Shown here piece by piece: positions 53,506 through 62,586 of a stretch of DNA of 64,000 nucleotides. Source of the stretch: Pedobacter ginsenosidimutans (lineage in GTDB: Bacteria; Bacteroidota; Bacteroidia; Sphingobacteriales; Sphingobacteriaceae); assembly GCF_001442625.1 (NCBI RefSeq), contig NZ_LMZQ01000003.1, forward strand, positions 310,001 to 374,000, given 5' to 3'. The notes below the pieces were generated by a model, which did not search any database, was not told the DNA's origin, and worked only from the letters and a program-made list of their open reading frames with translations. The position numbers and the translations under genes were made by a program. Positions within the stretch are counted from its first letter, which is position 1. Each line of letters starts with the position of its first letter.

Positions 53506-53940
53506 GATATGGGATGATTAGTTTGCTTGCAAAAACACAAAATTAAGGCTGATCGCAAAATTAATTGCCATCAAATTGTTAGTTTTTTATTCCCAAAGGT
53601 TTTATGAAAAATGGCTGACAAAAAACTAAGTATTTGATTAACAATTCAATTTGCCGAAAACCACTTACCCGAAAGTTCCAGCAGCCATTAAATCCGTCAA
53701 CTCTACAGATTAGATGAATTTAACCATGCCTATGAGCACAGCCCTAACAACTCTAAACCTTATTGCAGCGGTATCCCCCGATTCTTCATCGGGGATTTAG
53801 CGGAAAGAAGGACTAACATTAAAAAATGTACTGAAACTGCTTTCCTTATTATTTTATCACCACCTAAGAATCTAATTCCTTCAATTGACAAATTCAGGGT
53901 CTATTTATGATTAAAGCTGTCAATTCTGAAAACTATTTAA
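53506..53940. other. Long intergenic region with a palindrome upstream of the LpxL pair
   Basis: This AT-rich stretch of about 435 bases carries no ORF of note. It contains a palindrome ATCCCCCGAT (53773-53782) / ATCGGGGAT (53788-53796) within flanks TTGCAGCGG and TTTAGCGGAAAG. These flanks resemble the ends of dispersed repeats in related genomes. The rest looks like leader and promoter DNA for the acyltransferase genes, with no convincing promoter box. Confidence 0.4.
53773..53796. repeat. CCCCGAT palindrome
   Basis: The arms ATCCCCCGAT and ATCGGGGAT pair with one bulged C around TCTTC. It is a candidate member of the dispersed REP-like families. Confidence 0.5.
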
Positions 53941-53947
53941 ACGCAAA

Positions 53948-53973
53948 AAAGCCCCGATTTACATCGAGGCTTT
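53948..53973 (-). terminator. Terminator after typA
   Basis: The plus strand arms AAAGCCCCGAT (53948-53958) and ATCGAGGCTTT (53963-53973) pair with one mismatch; on the minus strand the stem is followed by six T. It lies 41 bases past the typA stop. A second small stem (TCCCC ATTA GGGGA at 53992-54005) is closer to the stop. Confidence 0.75.
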
Positions 53974-54013
53974 AGTGATATATATTTTAAGTCCCCATTA
54001 GGGGATTTAGGCT

Positions 54014-55819
54014 TTAAGCGAATTGCTTCCCTTTAACTTTACGTTCTTGTTCAGTTAAGAAGATTTTACGTAAACGCATGCTTTGCGGTGTAACCTCGAT
54101 ATACTCATCAGCCTGGATATATTCCATAGCCTCTTCTAAAGAGAATTTAATTGCCGGTGCAATACGGGTATTATCATCAGTACCAGAGGCACGCATATTG
54201 GTTAATGCTTTACCTTTTACCACGTTTACCACTAAATCGTTATCACGGATGTGCTCACCCATAATCTGACCTTCGTAAACATCAGTTCCCGGATCAATAA
54301 AGAAACGACCTCTATCTTGTAACTTATCGATTGAATAAGCAGTAGTTTGTCCTTTTTCCATTGAAACCAATACACCATTTAAACGACCAGGGATTGTACC
54401 TTTCCAAGGCTCATAAGCTTTGAAACGGTGTGCCATAATCGCCTCTCCTGCTGTAGCAGTTAAAACGTTGTTACGTAAACCAATGATACCACGTGCAGGG
54501 ATTTCGAATTCTAAGTGCTGTAAATCGCCTTTTGGCTCCATAATTAACAACTCACCTTTACGTTGAGTTACCAATTCGATTACTTTACCAGAAACTTCGC
54601 CCGGAACATCAACGATTAAAGTTTCAATCGGCTCATGTTTCTTACCATCAATTTCTTTAATGATAACCTGAGGCTGACCTACCTGAATCTCATAACCTTC
54701 ACGACGCATCGTTTCAATTAATACAGATAAATGGAGAATACCACGGCCATAAACCAACCAAGCATCAGGAGAAGCTGTTTCAACAACTTTTAATGCTAAG
54801 TTTTTCTCCATCTCTTTGTACAAACGTTCTTTAATACGCTGAGAAGTTACTAATTTACCTTCTTTACCAAAAAATGGAGAGTTGTTAATGGTAAACAACA
54901 TGTTCATCGTTGGCTCATCAATGCTGATAACCGGTAATTGTTCTGGTGCCTCAAAATCAGCGATTGTATCGCCAATATCAAAACCATCAATACCTACAAC
55001 TGCACAAATATCACCTGAACTTACTTCTGTAGTACGGATTTTACCTAAACCTTCGAAAGTATAAAGTTCTTTTACTCTTGATTTTACGATTTTACCATCG
55101 CGTTTGATTAAAGTAACCGGTTGGTTTTCTTTAATTGTACCACGGTGTACACGACCGATTGCGATACGACCTACGAAAGATGAATAATCTAACGAAGTGA
55201 TCTGCATCTGTAAAGTACCGTCGTTAATTGGTGCAGGTGGAATGTTAGCCACAACCGCATCTAATAAAGCGAAAATATCAGTAGTTGGCACTTTCCAGTC
55301 GGTACTCATCCATCCTTGTTTAGATGAACCGTAAATTACAGGGAAATCCAATTGATCTTCAGTTGCTTCAAGGTTAAAGAACAATTCGAAAATCTGCTCA
55401 TAAACCTCTTCTGGGCGACAGTTTTCTTTATCCACTTTGTTTACTACCACAATTGGTTTTAAACCAAGGGCTAGAGCTTTTTGCGTTACGAAACGCGTTT
55501 GAGGCATTGCACCTTCAAAAGCATCGCAAAGTAAAAGTACACCATCTGCCATTTTCAGAACACGCTCTACCTCACCGCCGAAATCCGCGTGACCAGGAGT
55601 GTCAATAATGTTAATTTTTACGTCTTTGTATTGAACCGATACGTTTTTAGATACAATCGTGATACCACGCTCGCGCTCTAAATCGTTGTTGTCCAATATC
55701 AAATCTCCTGTTTGTTCGTTGTCACGAAAAATAGAACAAGAATGTAAAATCTTATCAACCAAAGTAGTTTTGCCGTGGTCAACGTGTGCTATAATAGCTA
55801 TATTTCTAATCTTTTGCAT
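54014..55819 (-). CDS. typA: Ribosome-associated GTPase TypA/BipA
   Basis: The 601-residue translational GTPase has G1 AHVDHGKTT, switch I with RERGITI, G3 DTPGHADFGGEV, G4 NKVDKENC and G5 around SSKQG. EF-G-like domains III and V follow, with the TypA-specific C-terminal domain (LTNMRASGTDDNTR, ALTNMRASG and LRLRKIFL). It binds the 70S ribosome and helps growth at low temperature and under stress in several bacteria. A -7 box TATCTTTG lies about 23 bases upstream. The gene has its own terminator. Confidence 0.98.
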   Translation of the reverse strand: MQKIRNIAIIAHVDHGKTTLVDKILHSCSIFRDNEQTGDLILDNNDLERERGITIVSKNVSVQYKDVKINIIDTPGHADFGGEVERVLKMADGVLLLCDAFEGAMPQTRFVTQKALALGLKPIVVVNKVDKENCRPEEVYEQIFELFFNLEATEDQLDFPVIYGSSKQGWMSTDWKVPTTDIFALLDAVVANIPPAPINDGTLQMQITSLDYSSFVGRIAIGRVHRGTIKENQPVTLIKRDGKIVKSRVKELYTFEGLGKIRTTEVSSGDICAVVGIDGFDIGDTIADFEAPEQLPVISIDEPTMNMLFTINNSPFFGKEGKLVTSQRIKERLYKEMEKNLALKVVETASPDAWLVYGRGILHLSVLIETMRREGYEIQVGQPQVIIKEIDGKKHEPIETLIVDVPGEVSGKVIELVTQRKGELLIMEPKGDLQHLEFEIPARGIIGLRNNVLTATAGEAIMAHRFKAYEPWKGTIPGRLNGVLVSMEKGQTTAYSIDKLQDRGRFFIDPGTDVYEGQIMGEHIRDNDLVVNVVKGKALTNMRASGTDDNTRIAPAIKFSLEEAMEYIQADEYIEVTPQSMRLRKIFLTEQERKVKGKQFA

Positions 55820-55841
55820 AAAATGCGCCTCAAATTTGGCG

Positions 55842-55849
55842 CAAAGATA
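55842..55849 (-). promoter_or_regulatory. Candidate -7 box for typA
   Basis: TATCTTTG, extended to TATCTTTGCGCC, matches TAnnTTTG on the minus strand 22 bases from the typA ATG. No -33 TTG is apparent at the usual distance. Confidence 0.45.
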
Positions 55850-56014
55850 GTGTTTTGAAATGGATTTTCTACTATATCTATCACTATTTAATATGATGAT
55901 AATGTTGTAATTATCTCATTTAAAACAGAAAGGTGAGCACAATGTTTTTCAAGTTTATTATGCACTTGCCTTTCGTTGGATTGTTAGAAAATCCTAAGCA
56001 AACCTATCCCGAAT

Positions 56015-56788
56015 TTAATTTTTAATCCAGTTGTAGATATAAGTTGCTACTTCTTCCCAATTTTTTTCACCAGCGATGAAATGTCCCCTTCCCTCAAACA
56101 TTTTAAAATCGGTTACGCTATCTGGATTTCTGTAAGCTTGAAAATTTCTTTTGTTTAAAGTAGCTGGCATGATATGGTCTTTTTCGCCCGCGATAAATAA
56201 TAAAGGTTGGTGGGCTTTTTTAAAATCAACTTTGGCATAACTTTTTAACGTTCCCCAGGCAATTGCTCTACTTTCTGGTACCACAAATTCCTCAAAGACT
56301 TTATCCGATTCGGCTCTGGGCAAAGTATTACCGAAGGTGTAATGAAACCACGATTTGGTTGGCATAAAAACAGAGTTGCCTTTAAACGGATTAACAACTG
56401 TAAAATTAGATTTCCAAAAACTCCATTCGTATGGAATAATGCCCATTGGAGGAGCGCCATCAATCATTACCCCTGCTTCACCTTTACCAAGATCCATTAA
56501 TTTTTGAACAGTCAGGCCACCCAATGAGTGGCCGATCAAAATTGGTTTTTCGGATAAAGTATCGATAAATTTTATCAGGTTGTTAACCACATCTACAAAA
56601 TTCACCTTGGTTAAATTTGGATCAATGTTGGTTCTTAAAGTTGTTGGATCACCTTCGTGAGATGGATTTGCAGGTGTATAAACGGTGTAACCTTTGGCTT
56701 CGAAGAAAGTTTTCCAGGCTGCCCAGCTTTTGTTGTTTACAAACAAGCCATGTACAAGTACGATTGTTTTTGATTTTAAAGTTTTCAT
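56015..56788 (-). CDS. Alpha/beta hydrolase
   Basis: I use ATG 56788, which places KTIVLVHGLFVNNKSW near the N-terminus. A longer frame to 56818 adds ten residues. The 257-residue protein has an oxyanion HG, nucleophile elbow LIGHSLGGLT and a late LLFIAGEKDHIMPATLNK with the acid. The catalytic His is in EGRGHFIAGE. It has no signal peptide. The Crp/Fnr regulator gene lies upstream on the same strand with a 76-base gap, a pattern often seen when the regulator controls its neighbour. The substrate is unknown. Confidence 0.88.
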   Translation of the reverse strand: MKTLKSKTIVLVHGLFVNNKSWAAWKTFFEAKGYTVYTPANPSHEGDPTTLRTNIDPNLTKVNFVDVVNNLIKFIDTLSEKPILIGHSLGGLTVQKLMDLGKGEAGVMIDGAPPMGIIPYEWSFWKSNFTVVNPFKGNSVFMPTKSWFHYTFGNTLPRAESDKVFEEFVVPESRAIAWGTLKSYAKVDFKKAHQPLLFIAGEKDHIMPATLNKRNFQAYRNPDSVTDFKMFEGRGHFIAGEKNWEEVATYIYNWIKN

Positions 56789-56864
56789 GTTGTTTTTAGT
56801 TTTAATTTGATACCTCAAATCTCCAGCTTAAAAACAGCAATAATTTTAACCTAAGTTAAAATCG

Positions 56865-57455
56865 TTATTTACCTGTAAGTCTTTTTCTTATCCGGCTTAA
56901 TGATGGCCCCTGAATGCCCAAATAGGAAGAAATATGATAAAGTGGAATATTATTAAAAATTTGTGGGTGATATTTGATCAGATCGAGATAACGTTGTTCA
57001 GGTGTTTTAAAAACAAAACTCTCGGCCCTATCCATGGCAATATTAAATGCTTCCTGCGCCAAAAGCCTACCGAAAGTTTCCCATTGATGGGATTGCTGGT
57101 ACAGTTGCAATAAATCATCTATATGAATGTAAACTACCATGGCGTCGGTCATGGCCTGCGTGTGGTAATCGCAATGTTGCTGGTTAATAAAACTTTTAAA
57201 GGTAACTACAAACTGATTGCTGGAATATAAAAAGACATTTTTCTCTTCACCGCTTTTCTCATCAACAACATAAGAACGGAATACGCCATCGATGATAAAT
57301 CCTAAAAATTTACAGACCGTTCTATGCTGGTTATAGAAATCGCCTTTTTTATATTGTTTTATTTTCCAGTGTGGTTTTGAGGGTTCGAACGCTTCAGCAT
57401 CCATTTTAGCAAACTGGGCGAACGCATAAGCAACAATATCGATTTCTTGCATCAT
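56865..57455 (-). CDS. Crp/Fnr-family transcription regulator
   Basis: The 196-residue protein has a cNMP-binding beta-barrel (KGDFYNQHRTVCKFLGFIIDGVFRSYVVDEKSGEEKNVF) and a C-terminal winged helix with YHISSYLGIQGPSLSRIRKRL as the recognition helix. The phosphate-binding cassette of Crp (GE...AR) is not obvious, so cAMP binding is uncertain. Members of this group often respond to redox or unknown signals. It is probably the regulator of the hydrolase downstream. Its start could be the second Met. Confidence 0.9.
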   Translation of the reverse strand: MMQEIDIVAYAFAQFAKMDAEAFEPSKPHWKIKQYKKGDFYNQHRTVCKFLGFIIDGVFRSYVVDEKSGEEKNVFLYSSNQFVVTFKSFINQQHCDYHTQAMTDAMVVYIHIDDLLQLYQQSHQWETFGRLLAQEAFNIAMDRAESFVFKTPEQRYLDLIKYHPQIFNNIPLYHISSYLGIQGPSLSRIRKRLTGK

Positions 57456-57611
57456 TTAAGGGAGGTTAATTCACTTTGAAAGCTAATATCGCTATAAATT
57501 CTAAAACATGATAAACAGATTTTAACCAGATTTACCTGTTAAAAGCATAATTTTTATATTAGCAGCAAGGAAATGAATATCGTACTTTTATCTGCCCATT
57601 AAAATCAACAA

Positions 57612-57971
57612 ATGAAAATTGAATCACACACCATAAACAATACCAATTTTGCCGAAGTTCTTTCAGAAGAAATAATTATTAATAATGCAGCCGATGGGCT
57701 AGATTTATTGGGAAACTTATACTACCAGGGTTTTGATAAAATTATTATACACGAACAGAACATTACACCTGCTTTCTTCGACCTGAAAAACGGAATAGCA
57801 GGAGAAATTCTCCAAAAGTTTTCAAATTACCGGGTAAGCCTCGCAATTATAGGCGATTTTAGCCCATATCAAAGCAAAAGCATCAAAGATTTTATTTACG
57901 AAAGTAATAAAGGCAAACACATCAATTTTTTAGGTTCGGCAGCTGAAGCCCTAACAAAATTAGCTGGATGA
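57612..57971 (+). CDS. DUF4180 protein
   Basis: The 119-residue cytoplasmic protein matches DUF4180: FAEVLSEEIIINNAADGLDLLGNLYYQGFDKIIIHEQNITPAFFDLKNGIAGEILQKFSNYRVSLAIIGDF. It is a small alpha/beta protein with a central hydrophobic sheet. No function is known for the family. It converges with the VOC-domain gene across 8 bases. Confidence 0.85.
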   Translation: MKIESHTINNTNFAEVLSEEIIINNAADGLDLLGNLYYQGFDKIIIHEQNITPAFFDLKNGIAGEILQKFSNYRVSLAIIGDFSPYQSKSIKDFIYESNKGKHINFLGSAAEALTKLAG

Positions 57972-57979
57972 AATTTATA

Positions 57980-58426
57980 TTATATGCTTAACCAATCCTG
58001 GTAAGAAGTCACGCCTAATTCGGACCTGGCCTCTCCTTCTAAAATGGCAATAAATTCCAATACATGCCCGTCAGGATCATTAAAATAAATGGCCAGGGCT
58101 GGCATCCAGGCGAAAACCATAGGTTCGTGGTTTCCATTTTTAAGAAAGTTATAGGGCATTAGGTTTTTAGATTCGAGAAAACTAATCGATTTGTTCAGTA
58201 CGTCTTCCAGGTCGCAACGAAAGGCAAAATGCCTGACATCAATCTCGCTTTTTGGTTTTTCCCAGATCCCCAACATGGCTTCCTGTGGTTTTCCGATCCA
58301 GAAAAAGGCAATTTTGCGTTCTTCTTCGTAGTGGCATTGTGTTAAACCCAGGGTATTACTGTAAAAATCAATCGATCTGGCTAGATCTTCTACATAAATA
58401 TGTGTTTCAAACAGTCCTTTTATCAT
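57980..58426 (-). CDS. VOC-superfamily (glyoxalase/fosfomycin-resistance-like) protein
   Basis: The 148-residue protein has two beta-alpha-beta-beta-beta units: FETHIYVEDLARSIDFYSNTLGL, then AFFWIG, HFAFRCDLEDVLNKSISFLESKNL, and YFNDPDGHVLEFIA at the end. His, Glu and possible Asp sites are in place for a divalent metal (THIYV, RHFAFR, DGHVLEF). The chemistry cannot be chosen between lyase, dioxygenase or isomerase. It is likely a detoxification or catabolic enzyme. Confidence 0.88.
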   Translation of the reverse strand: MIKGLFETHIYVEDLARSIDFYSNTLGLTQCHYEEERKIAFFWIGKPQEAMLGIWEKPKSEIDVRHFAFRCDLEDVLNKSISFLESKNLMPYNFLKNGNHEPMVFAWMPALAIYFNDPDGHVLEFIAILEGEARSELGVTSYQDWLSI

Positions 58427-58561
58427 GTAGTGAAGGTAGAGATAAGTTATAATCTCAAAAAATCATGTTTTTCGATACCACCATCAATAAAATCGATATC
58501 TGGAGCCTAATGGGTTACCAAAAACTCAAATGCTGTATTAAGAATAAATAACCCGATCGAA

Positions 58562-59239
58562 ATGAATAAAAGATTTTTAAAATATGCAGGCAGGGGCAGC
58601 ATTGCTTTTATCACATTGATTGGGCTTTATTTTCTAATCGCCTTTTGTTGCTCACGCATTACCATAAACGCCAATCCTTCAAACGCTAAAGAAATTGCCA
58701 TATATATAATGACTAACGGCGTACACACTGATATCATCGTTCCGGCTGTTAGTGCAGAAATGAACTGGACAAAAGAAATCGGTTACCAAAATACGCTTGA
58801 AGCCGATAGCACTTATCAATACCTGGCTATAGGCTGGGGCGATAAAAAATTCTACCTCGAAACACCAGAATTTTCTGACCTTAAACTCAGTAACGGCTTA
58901 CGGGCAATCTCAGGACTGAGTACATCTGCTATGCACACCACCTATTACAAAAACATACAGGAAGATGCGAGCTGTAAGAAAATTATCATCAGCAAAGCGC
59001 AATATCGACAACTGATCGATTATATTTTAAATAGTTTCAAAAAAGACGAAACCGGACATTTGATCAATGTTAAATCAAGCATCCATTATGATATTGGAGA
59101 CGCCTTTTACGAAGCAAAGGGAAGTTACAGCATTTTTAAAACCTGTAATACCTGGGCAAATGCAGCACTTAAAGCTTGTGGACAAAGAAGCTGTTTATGG
59201 ACCATTTTCGACACTGGTATTTTTTTAAAATACCAGTGA
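58562..59239 (+). CDS. DUF2459/TIGR02117 membrane-anchored protein
   Basis: The 225-residue protein begins with a single hydrophobic anchor (about 14-32) and has the family motif IYIMTNGVHTDIIVPA, then YLAIGWGDKKFYLETPEFSDL, SAMHTTYYKN and a C-terminal CNTWANAALKACGQRSCLWT. The family is a putative enzyme or binding protein of unknown function; the HTD and GWGD motifs may bind a metal. A perfect hairpin overlaps the last codons and stop. The MBOAT gene starts 132 bases downstream on the same strand. Confidence 0.88.
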   Translation: MNKRFLKYAGRGSIAFITLIGLYFLIAFCCSRITINANPSNAKEIAIYIMTNGVHTDIIVPAVSAEMNWTKEIGYQNTLEADSTYQYLAIGWGDKKFYLETPEFSDLKLSNGLRAISGLSTSAMHTTYYKNIQEDASCKKIIISKAQYRQLIDYILNSFKKDETGHLINVKSSIHYDIGDAFYEAKGSYSIFKTCNTWANAALKACGQRSCLWTIFDTGIFLKYQ

Positions 59240-59273
59240 TAAAATACCGTGAAATAACTATACAGGTATTTTA
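59212..59273 (+). promoter_or_regulatory. Competing hairpins between DUF2459 and MBOAT genes
   Basis: Two hairpins can form. The first, CACTGGTATTTT (59212-59223) / AAAATACCAGTG (59227-59238), is a perfect 12-bp stem inside the end of the upstream gene and its stop codon. The second, TAAAATACC (59240-59248) / GGTATTTTA (59265-59273), is 9 bp. Shared GGTATTTT and AAAATACC units allow the arms to be swapped, which is the layout of an attenuator or RNA switch. No strong T-run follows on the plus strand. Confidence 0.4.
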
Positions 59274-59371
59274 CACCTTTAAGCAATTCTGCGTACAAAT
59301 TTACCTGTCGTATTAATCGGACAGCACAAAGCGTTAATTTTATTCTTAAACGAAGTATTAACCTTAACGCT

Positions 59372-60808
59372 ATGCTGTTCAACTCTTTTAGCTTTGCTGC
59401 TTTTCTGCCCATAGTTTTTATACTGTATTGGGTTCTGGGAAAAGAACGTTTAAGATCTCAAAATATATTATTGCTGGGTGCAAGCTATTTCTTTTATGCC
59501 TGCTGGGATTGGCGATTTATGTTCTTGCTCATTTTTTCCACGTTACTGGATTATTTCACCGGGTTAAAAATGATGGAAAGCAAAAATAACAGGACTAAAA
59601 AATTTTGGTTCTGGCTGAGTATTTCTATTAATCTCGGTTTTTTAGGCATATTTAAATACTATAATTTCTTCGCCGATTCTTTCGCTGATGCTATTGCAAA
59701 TTTTGGCCTTCAGGTAAACCCATGGACATTAAAAGTCATTTTACCTGTTGGTATATCATTTTACACTTTTCATGGCCTGTCGTACGTAATCGATATTTAT
59801 AAAAACCGTATACCGGCAGAAAAGAACTTTATCGATTATTCTTTATTTGTGAGTTTTTTTCCTCTACTGGTTGCCGGGCCGATAGAACGGGCAACACATT
59901 TGCTTCCACAGATCAAGAAGGCAAGGTCTTTTGATTATAGTAAAGCCATTGACGGTTTGCGACAGATTTTATGGGGCTTGTTTAAAAAAATCGTCATTGC
60001 CGATCAATGTGCCAATTATGCCAATATGATTTTCAATCATTCTGGTGAATACTCAGGAAGCACATTATTGCTTGGTGCCATTCTTTTTGCCTTTCAGATT
60101 TATGGCGATTTTTCTGGCTATTCTGATATCGCTTTAGGTACAGCGCGTTTATTTGGGATAGAGCTGTTAAGAAACTTTGCCTACCCCTATTTCTCCAGGG
60201 ATATTGCCGAATTTTGGCGCAGGTGGCATATTTCCCTCTCTACCTGGTTTAGGGATTATTTGTATATCCCATTAGGTGGGAGCAAAGGTGGAACCTGGAT
60301 GAAAGTACGGAACACGTTTATCATCTTTTTGGTAAGTGGTTTTTGGCACGGGGCTAACTGGACATTCATTATCTGGGGATTGCTAAATGCCTTGTATATT
60401 ATGCCCTCGATTGTTTTTAACACTAACCGATCGAACCTGGATACCGTTGCACAGGGAAAGACATTTCCAAGTATAAAAGAATTAGCAGCGATTATATTAA
60501 CCTTTGGTTTAACCGTTTTCGCCTGGATATTTTTCAGGGCAAATTCGGTACAGCATGCATTCAATATCGTATCAACCATTGGTTCAGAATCGTTTTTCAG
60601 TATTCCTCAAATACTACCAGTTAAACTATTTCTATTACTCGCTTTGTTTCTTTTAATAGAATGGAATGGCAGGATGGAGCAATATGCCATTGCCAAATTT
60701 GCCTTTTCGTGGCCAAAACCAGTAAGATGGGGCATTTATTACGGGCTTGTTCTGGTGATATTCTTTTTCGCAGGAGCCGAACAGCAATTCATTTACTTTC
60801 AATTTTAA
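59372..60808 (+). CDS. MBOAT family O-acyltransferase (AlgI/DltB-like)
   Basis: The 478-residue polytopic protein has the MBOAT core: SFYTFHGLSYVIDIYKN, FQIYGDFSGYSDIALGTARLFGI, the motif FWRRWHISLSTWFRDYLYIPLGG (residues 281-303), and the active-site histidine H326 in SGFWHGANWTFIIWG. It should move acyl (usually acetyl) groups across the membrane to a surface sugar or polymer. The next gene, an SGNH-like protein, begins 2 bases after its stop, as in alginate-, cellulose- or teichoic-acid-type O-acylation pairs. The polymer here is not identified. Confidence 0.93.
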   Translation: MLFNSFSFAAFLPIVFILYWVLGKERLRSQNILLLGASYFFYACWDWRFMFLLIFSTLLDYFTGLKMMESKNNRTKKFWFWLSISINLGFLGIFKYYNFFADSFADAIANFGLQVNPWTLKVILPVGISFYTFHGLSYVIDIYKNRIPAEKNFIDYSLFVSFFPLLVAGPIERATHLLPQIKKARSFDYSKAIDGLRQILWGLFKKIVIADQCANYANMIFNHSGEYSGSTLLLGAILFAFQIYGDFSGYSDIALGTARLFGIELLRNFAYPYFSRDIAEFWRRWHISLSTWFRDYLYIPLGGSKGGTWMKVRNTFIIFLVSGFWHGANWTFIIWGLLNALYIMPSIVFNTNRSNLDTVAQGKTFPSIKELAAIILTFGLTVFAWIFFRANSVQHAFNIVSTIGSESFFSIPQILPVKLFLLLALFLLIEWNGRMEQYAIAKFAFSWPKPVRWGIYYGLVLVIFFFAGAEQQFIYFQF

Positions 60809-60810
60809 CT

Positions 60811-61719
60811 ATGAAAAAATTCATTAAATATATCGCCGTTTTTATATTGCCAATTATGCTTTTGGCTGTTCTTTTCGAAGTTTTGATCAGAAGGATTCCA
60901 AACGATTACGGATATAAAAAAAACTATCTCGATCACCACGCTAAAGAGGTAAACATTTTATTTCTGGGCAGCTCTCATGTGTATTATGGTATTAACCCGA
61001 AGTACATCAAATCGAGCTTTAATGCGAGTTATATTTCACAATCTTTCGACTATGATCTGGAGATTTTAAAAAAATATAGCAACCAATGGACCCATTTAAA
61101 ATATATCGTTATTCCTGTTGATTACTTTTCGTTTTACGGCCGTCTTGAGAACAGTCCTGAAGCATGGCGGGCAAAAAATTATCGCATTTATTATGATATC
61201 AATACCGATCATAAAATATTCAACAGTACTGAAATGTTAAGCAACAAACTCGATATTAATTTGAGTCGATTATACAATCACTACCTAAAGGGCGAAAATG
61301 ACATTAGTTGTAGTAACTTGGGCTGGGGATCGAGCTACAAGGCTATTAACCACAAAGATTTAGTCAAAAGTGGCGCAACTGCCGCTGCACGGCATACGGC
61401 GAAAGATAATCTGCAATATTTAACTAACCTGCATTTACTGGATGAAATTATCGCCTTTGCAGAGCACAAACATATTAAGGTTATATTGTTTACCAGTCCT
61501 GCTTATAAATCTTATGTTTCGCATTTAAGCAAAAAACAGTTGAATACCACACTTTCTACCATAAAGAAACTGAATACCTCGCATAGTACAATCAAGTATT
61601 TTAACCTTTTACAGGATAGCTCATTCCATGCGCAGGATTTTTACGATGCTGACCATCTTAACGAAATTGGTGCAAAGAAATTAAGCTTAAAAATGAATAT
61701 GCTTTTGGCTAAGATATAA
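60811..61719 (+). CDS. SGNH-like membrane protein, partner of MBOAT
   Basis: I start at ATG 60811. The frame extends to 60661 but would overlap the MBOAT gene out of context. The 302-residue protein has an N-terminal anchor (about 5-24), then NILFLGSSHVYYGINPKYI with S55 as candidate nucleophile in block I. The late FYDADHLNEIGAKKLSL is the D-x-x-H block. It fits the DltD/AlgJ/AlgX role, receiving the acyl group from the MBOAT protein and placing it on a periplasmic polymer. The pairing is inferred from 2-base spacing. Confidence 0.8.
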   Translation: MKKFIKYIAVFILPIMLLAVLFEVLIRRIPNDYGYKKNYLDHHAKEVNILFLGSSHVYYGINPKYIKSSFNASYISQSFDYDLEILKKYSNQWTHLKYIVIPVDYFSFYGRLENSPEAWRAKNYRIYYDINTDHKIFNSTEMLSNKLDINLSRLYNHYLKGENDISCSNLGWGSSYKAINHKDLVKSGATAAARHTAKDNLQYLTNLHLLDEIIAFAEHKHIKVILFTSPAYKSYVSHLSKKQLNTTLSTIKKLNTSHSTIKYFNLLQDSSFHAQDFYDADHLNEIGAKKLSLKMNMLLAKI

Positions 61720-61720
61720 G

Positions 61721-62533
61721 CTAAACCTCAAATGCCCAATCTAAAAAGGCAGGCATTACACTTTCCCAGGTTGGAACATCGTGTTTGCCACCAACTTTTT
61801 CGTAGTAAAAAACATTTTCAGGCCGTTTATAGCCTTTATCTAAGAGTATTTTAACAACATCAATTGTATCATCTATAGAATCGATGATCATATTTTTATT
61901 CCGATCAGCCTTCTCATCCTCAGTTCCGGTCATTAACCAGAATTTCATATCGGGCCTGGTAGAGGTACTTTCTAGCTTTGCATGTATAATGCGATCTGCA
62001 TCAGTATACCCTTCTGTCAGATCTTTTTTTCTCCACCAAAATGCTCCAGAAAAAACACCAATGGCATCAAAAGCAGAAGGATTATTCCAGGCAATATCAA
62101 AAGCAGACAAGCCGCCCAAAGAAAACCCCGCAAAACCAACTTTACCAGTTATCGGCATCGCAATTTTCTTTTTAACAAAAGGCAAAAGCTCTTTGATCAC
62201 AAAATCGGTATATAAATCGGCTTTCGCTCCGCGCCCTTTAAAATCGGGCGCACCTGCAACACCATATTCCATAAGGCGGTCTTCTGATGCTTTAATGGCC
62301 ACGACAATTAACCTGTGGTTTCTTTTGCCATGATGGGCTTCTTCCAAAATCCGGTTAAAATCCATTTTGGCAACATCCTGCCCATCATTTAATAAAAGAA
62401 GCTCTATTTTCTCATTCCCTAGAATACCTTCAGGTGTATAAATATCTATTTCTACCTCATGCTTTAAATAAGCTGAGGGTATTTTAAAGTTGCTGGTATT
62501 AACTTTTACGGATAAAATTGTTGTGTACATCAT
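61721..62533 (-). CDS. Esterase, alpha/beta hydrolase fold (Fes/EstA-like)
   Basis: I use ATG 62533; an upstream TTG at 62539 would add two residues. The roughly 270-residue protein has IELLLLNDGQDVAKMDFNRIL, LIVVAIKASEDRLMEYG, nucleophile elbow VGFAGFSLGGLSAFDIAW, AIGVFSGAFWW and a C-terminal VGGKHDVPTWESVMPAFLDWAFE with the histidine. This is the enterochelin-esterase-like fold. It seems to lack a signal peptide, so it acts in the cytoplasm. A perfect -7 box lies upstream. It is divergent from another esterase gene of a different type. Confidence 0.88.
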   Translation of the reverse strand: MMYTTILSVKVNTSNFKIPSAYLKHEVEIDIYTPEGILGNEKIELLLLNDGQDVAKMDFNRILEEAHHGKRNHRLIVVAIKASEDRLMEYGVAGAPDFKGRGAKADLYTDFVIKELLPFVKKKIAMPITGKVGFAGFSLGGLSAFDIAWNNPSAFDAIGVFSGAFWWRKKDLTEGYTDADRIIHAKLESTSTRPDMKFWLMTGTEDEKADRNKNMIIDSIDDTIDVVKILLDKGYKRPENVFYYEKVGGKHDVPTWESVMPAFLDWAFEV

Positions 62534-62578
62534 AATCAAAATCCCCTATCACATGGCTATCGCCTCAGAATTAGGGTG

Positions 62579-62586
62579 CAAAGGTA
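62579..62586 (-). promoter_or_regulatory. -7 box for the esterase gene
   Basis: The minus strand shows TACCTTTG in the context TACCTTTGCACC, a perfect TAnnTTTG box, 45 bases from ATG 62533. No -33 TTG is at the usual spacing. It is the best -7 box in the window. Confidence 0.5.

Noticed and set aside
60661..60810. An upstream start for the SGNH-like gene
   Set aside because: It lies inside the MBOAT coding region in another frame and adds no signal or motif.
61884..62333. A 149-codon plus-strand frame opposite the esterase gene
   Set aside because: It shadows the antisense strand of a well-supported esterase.
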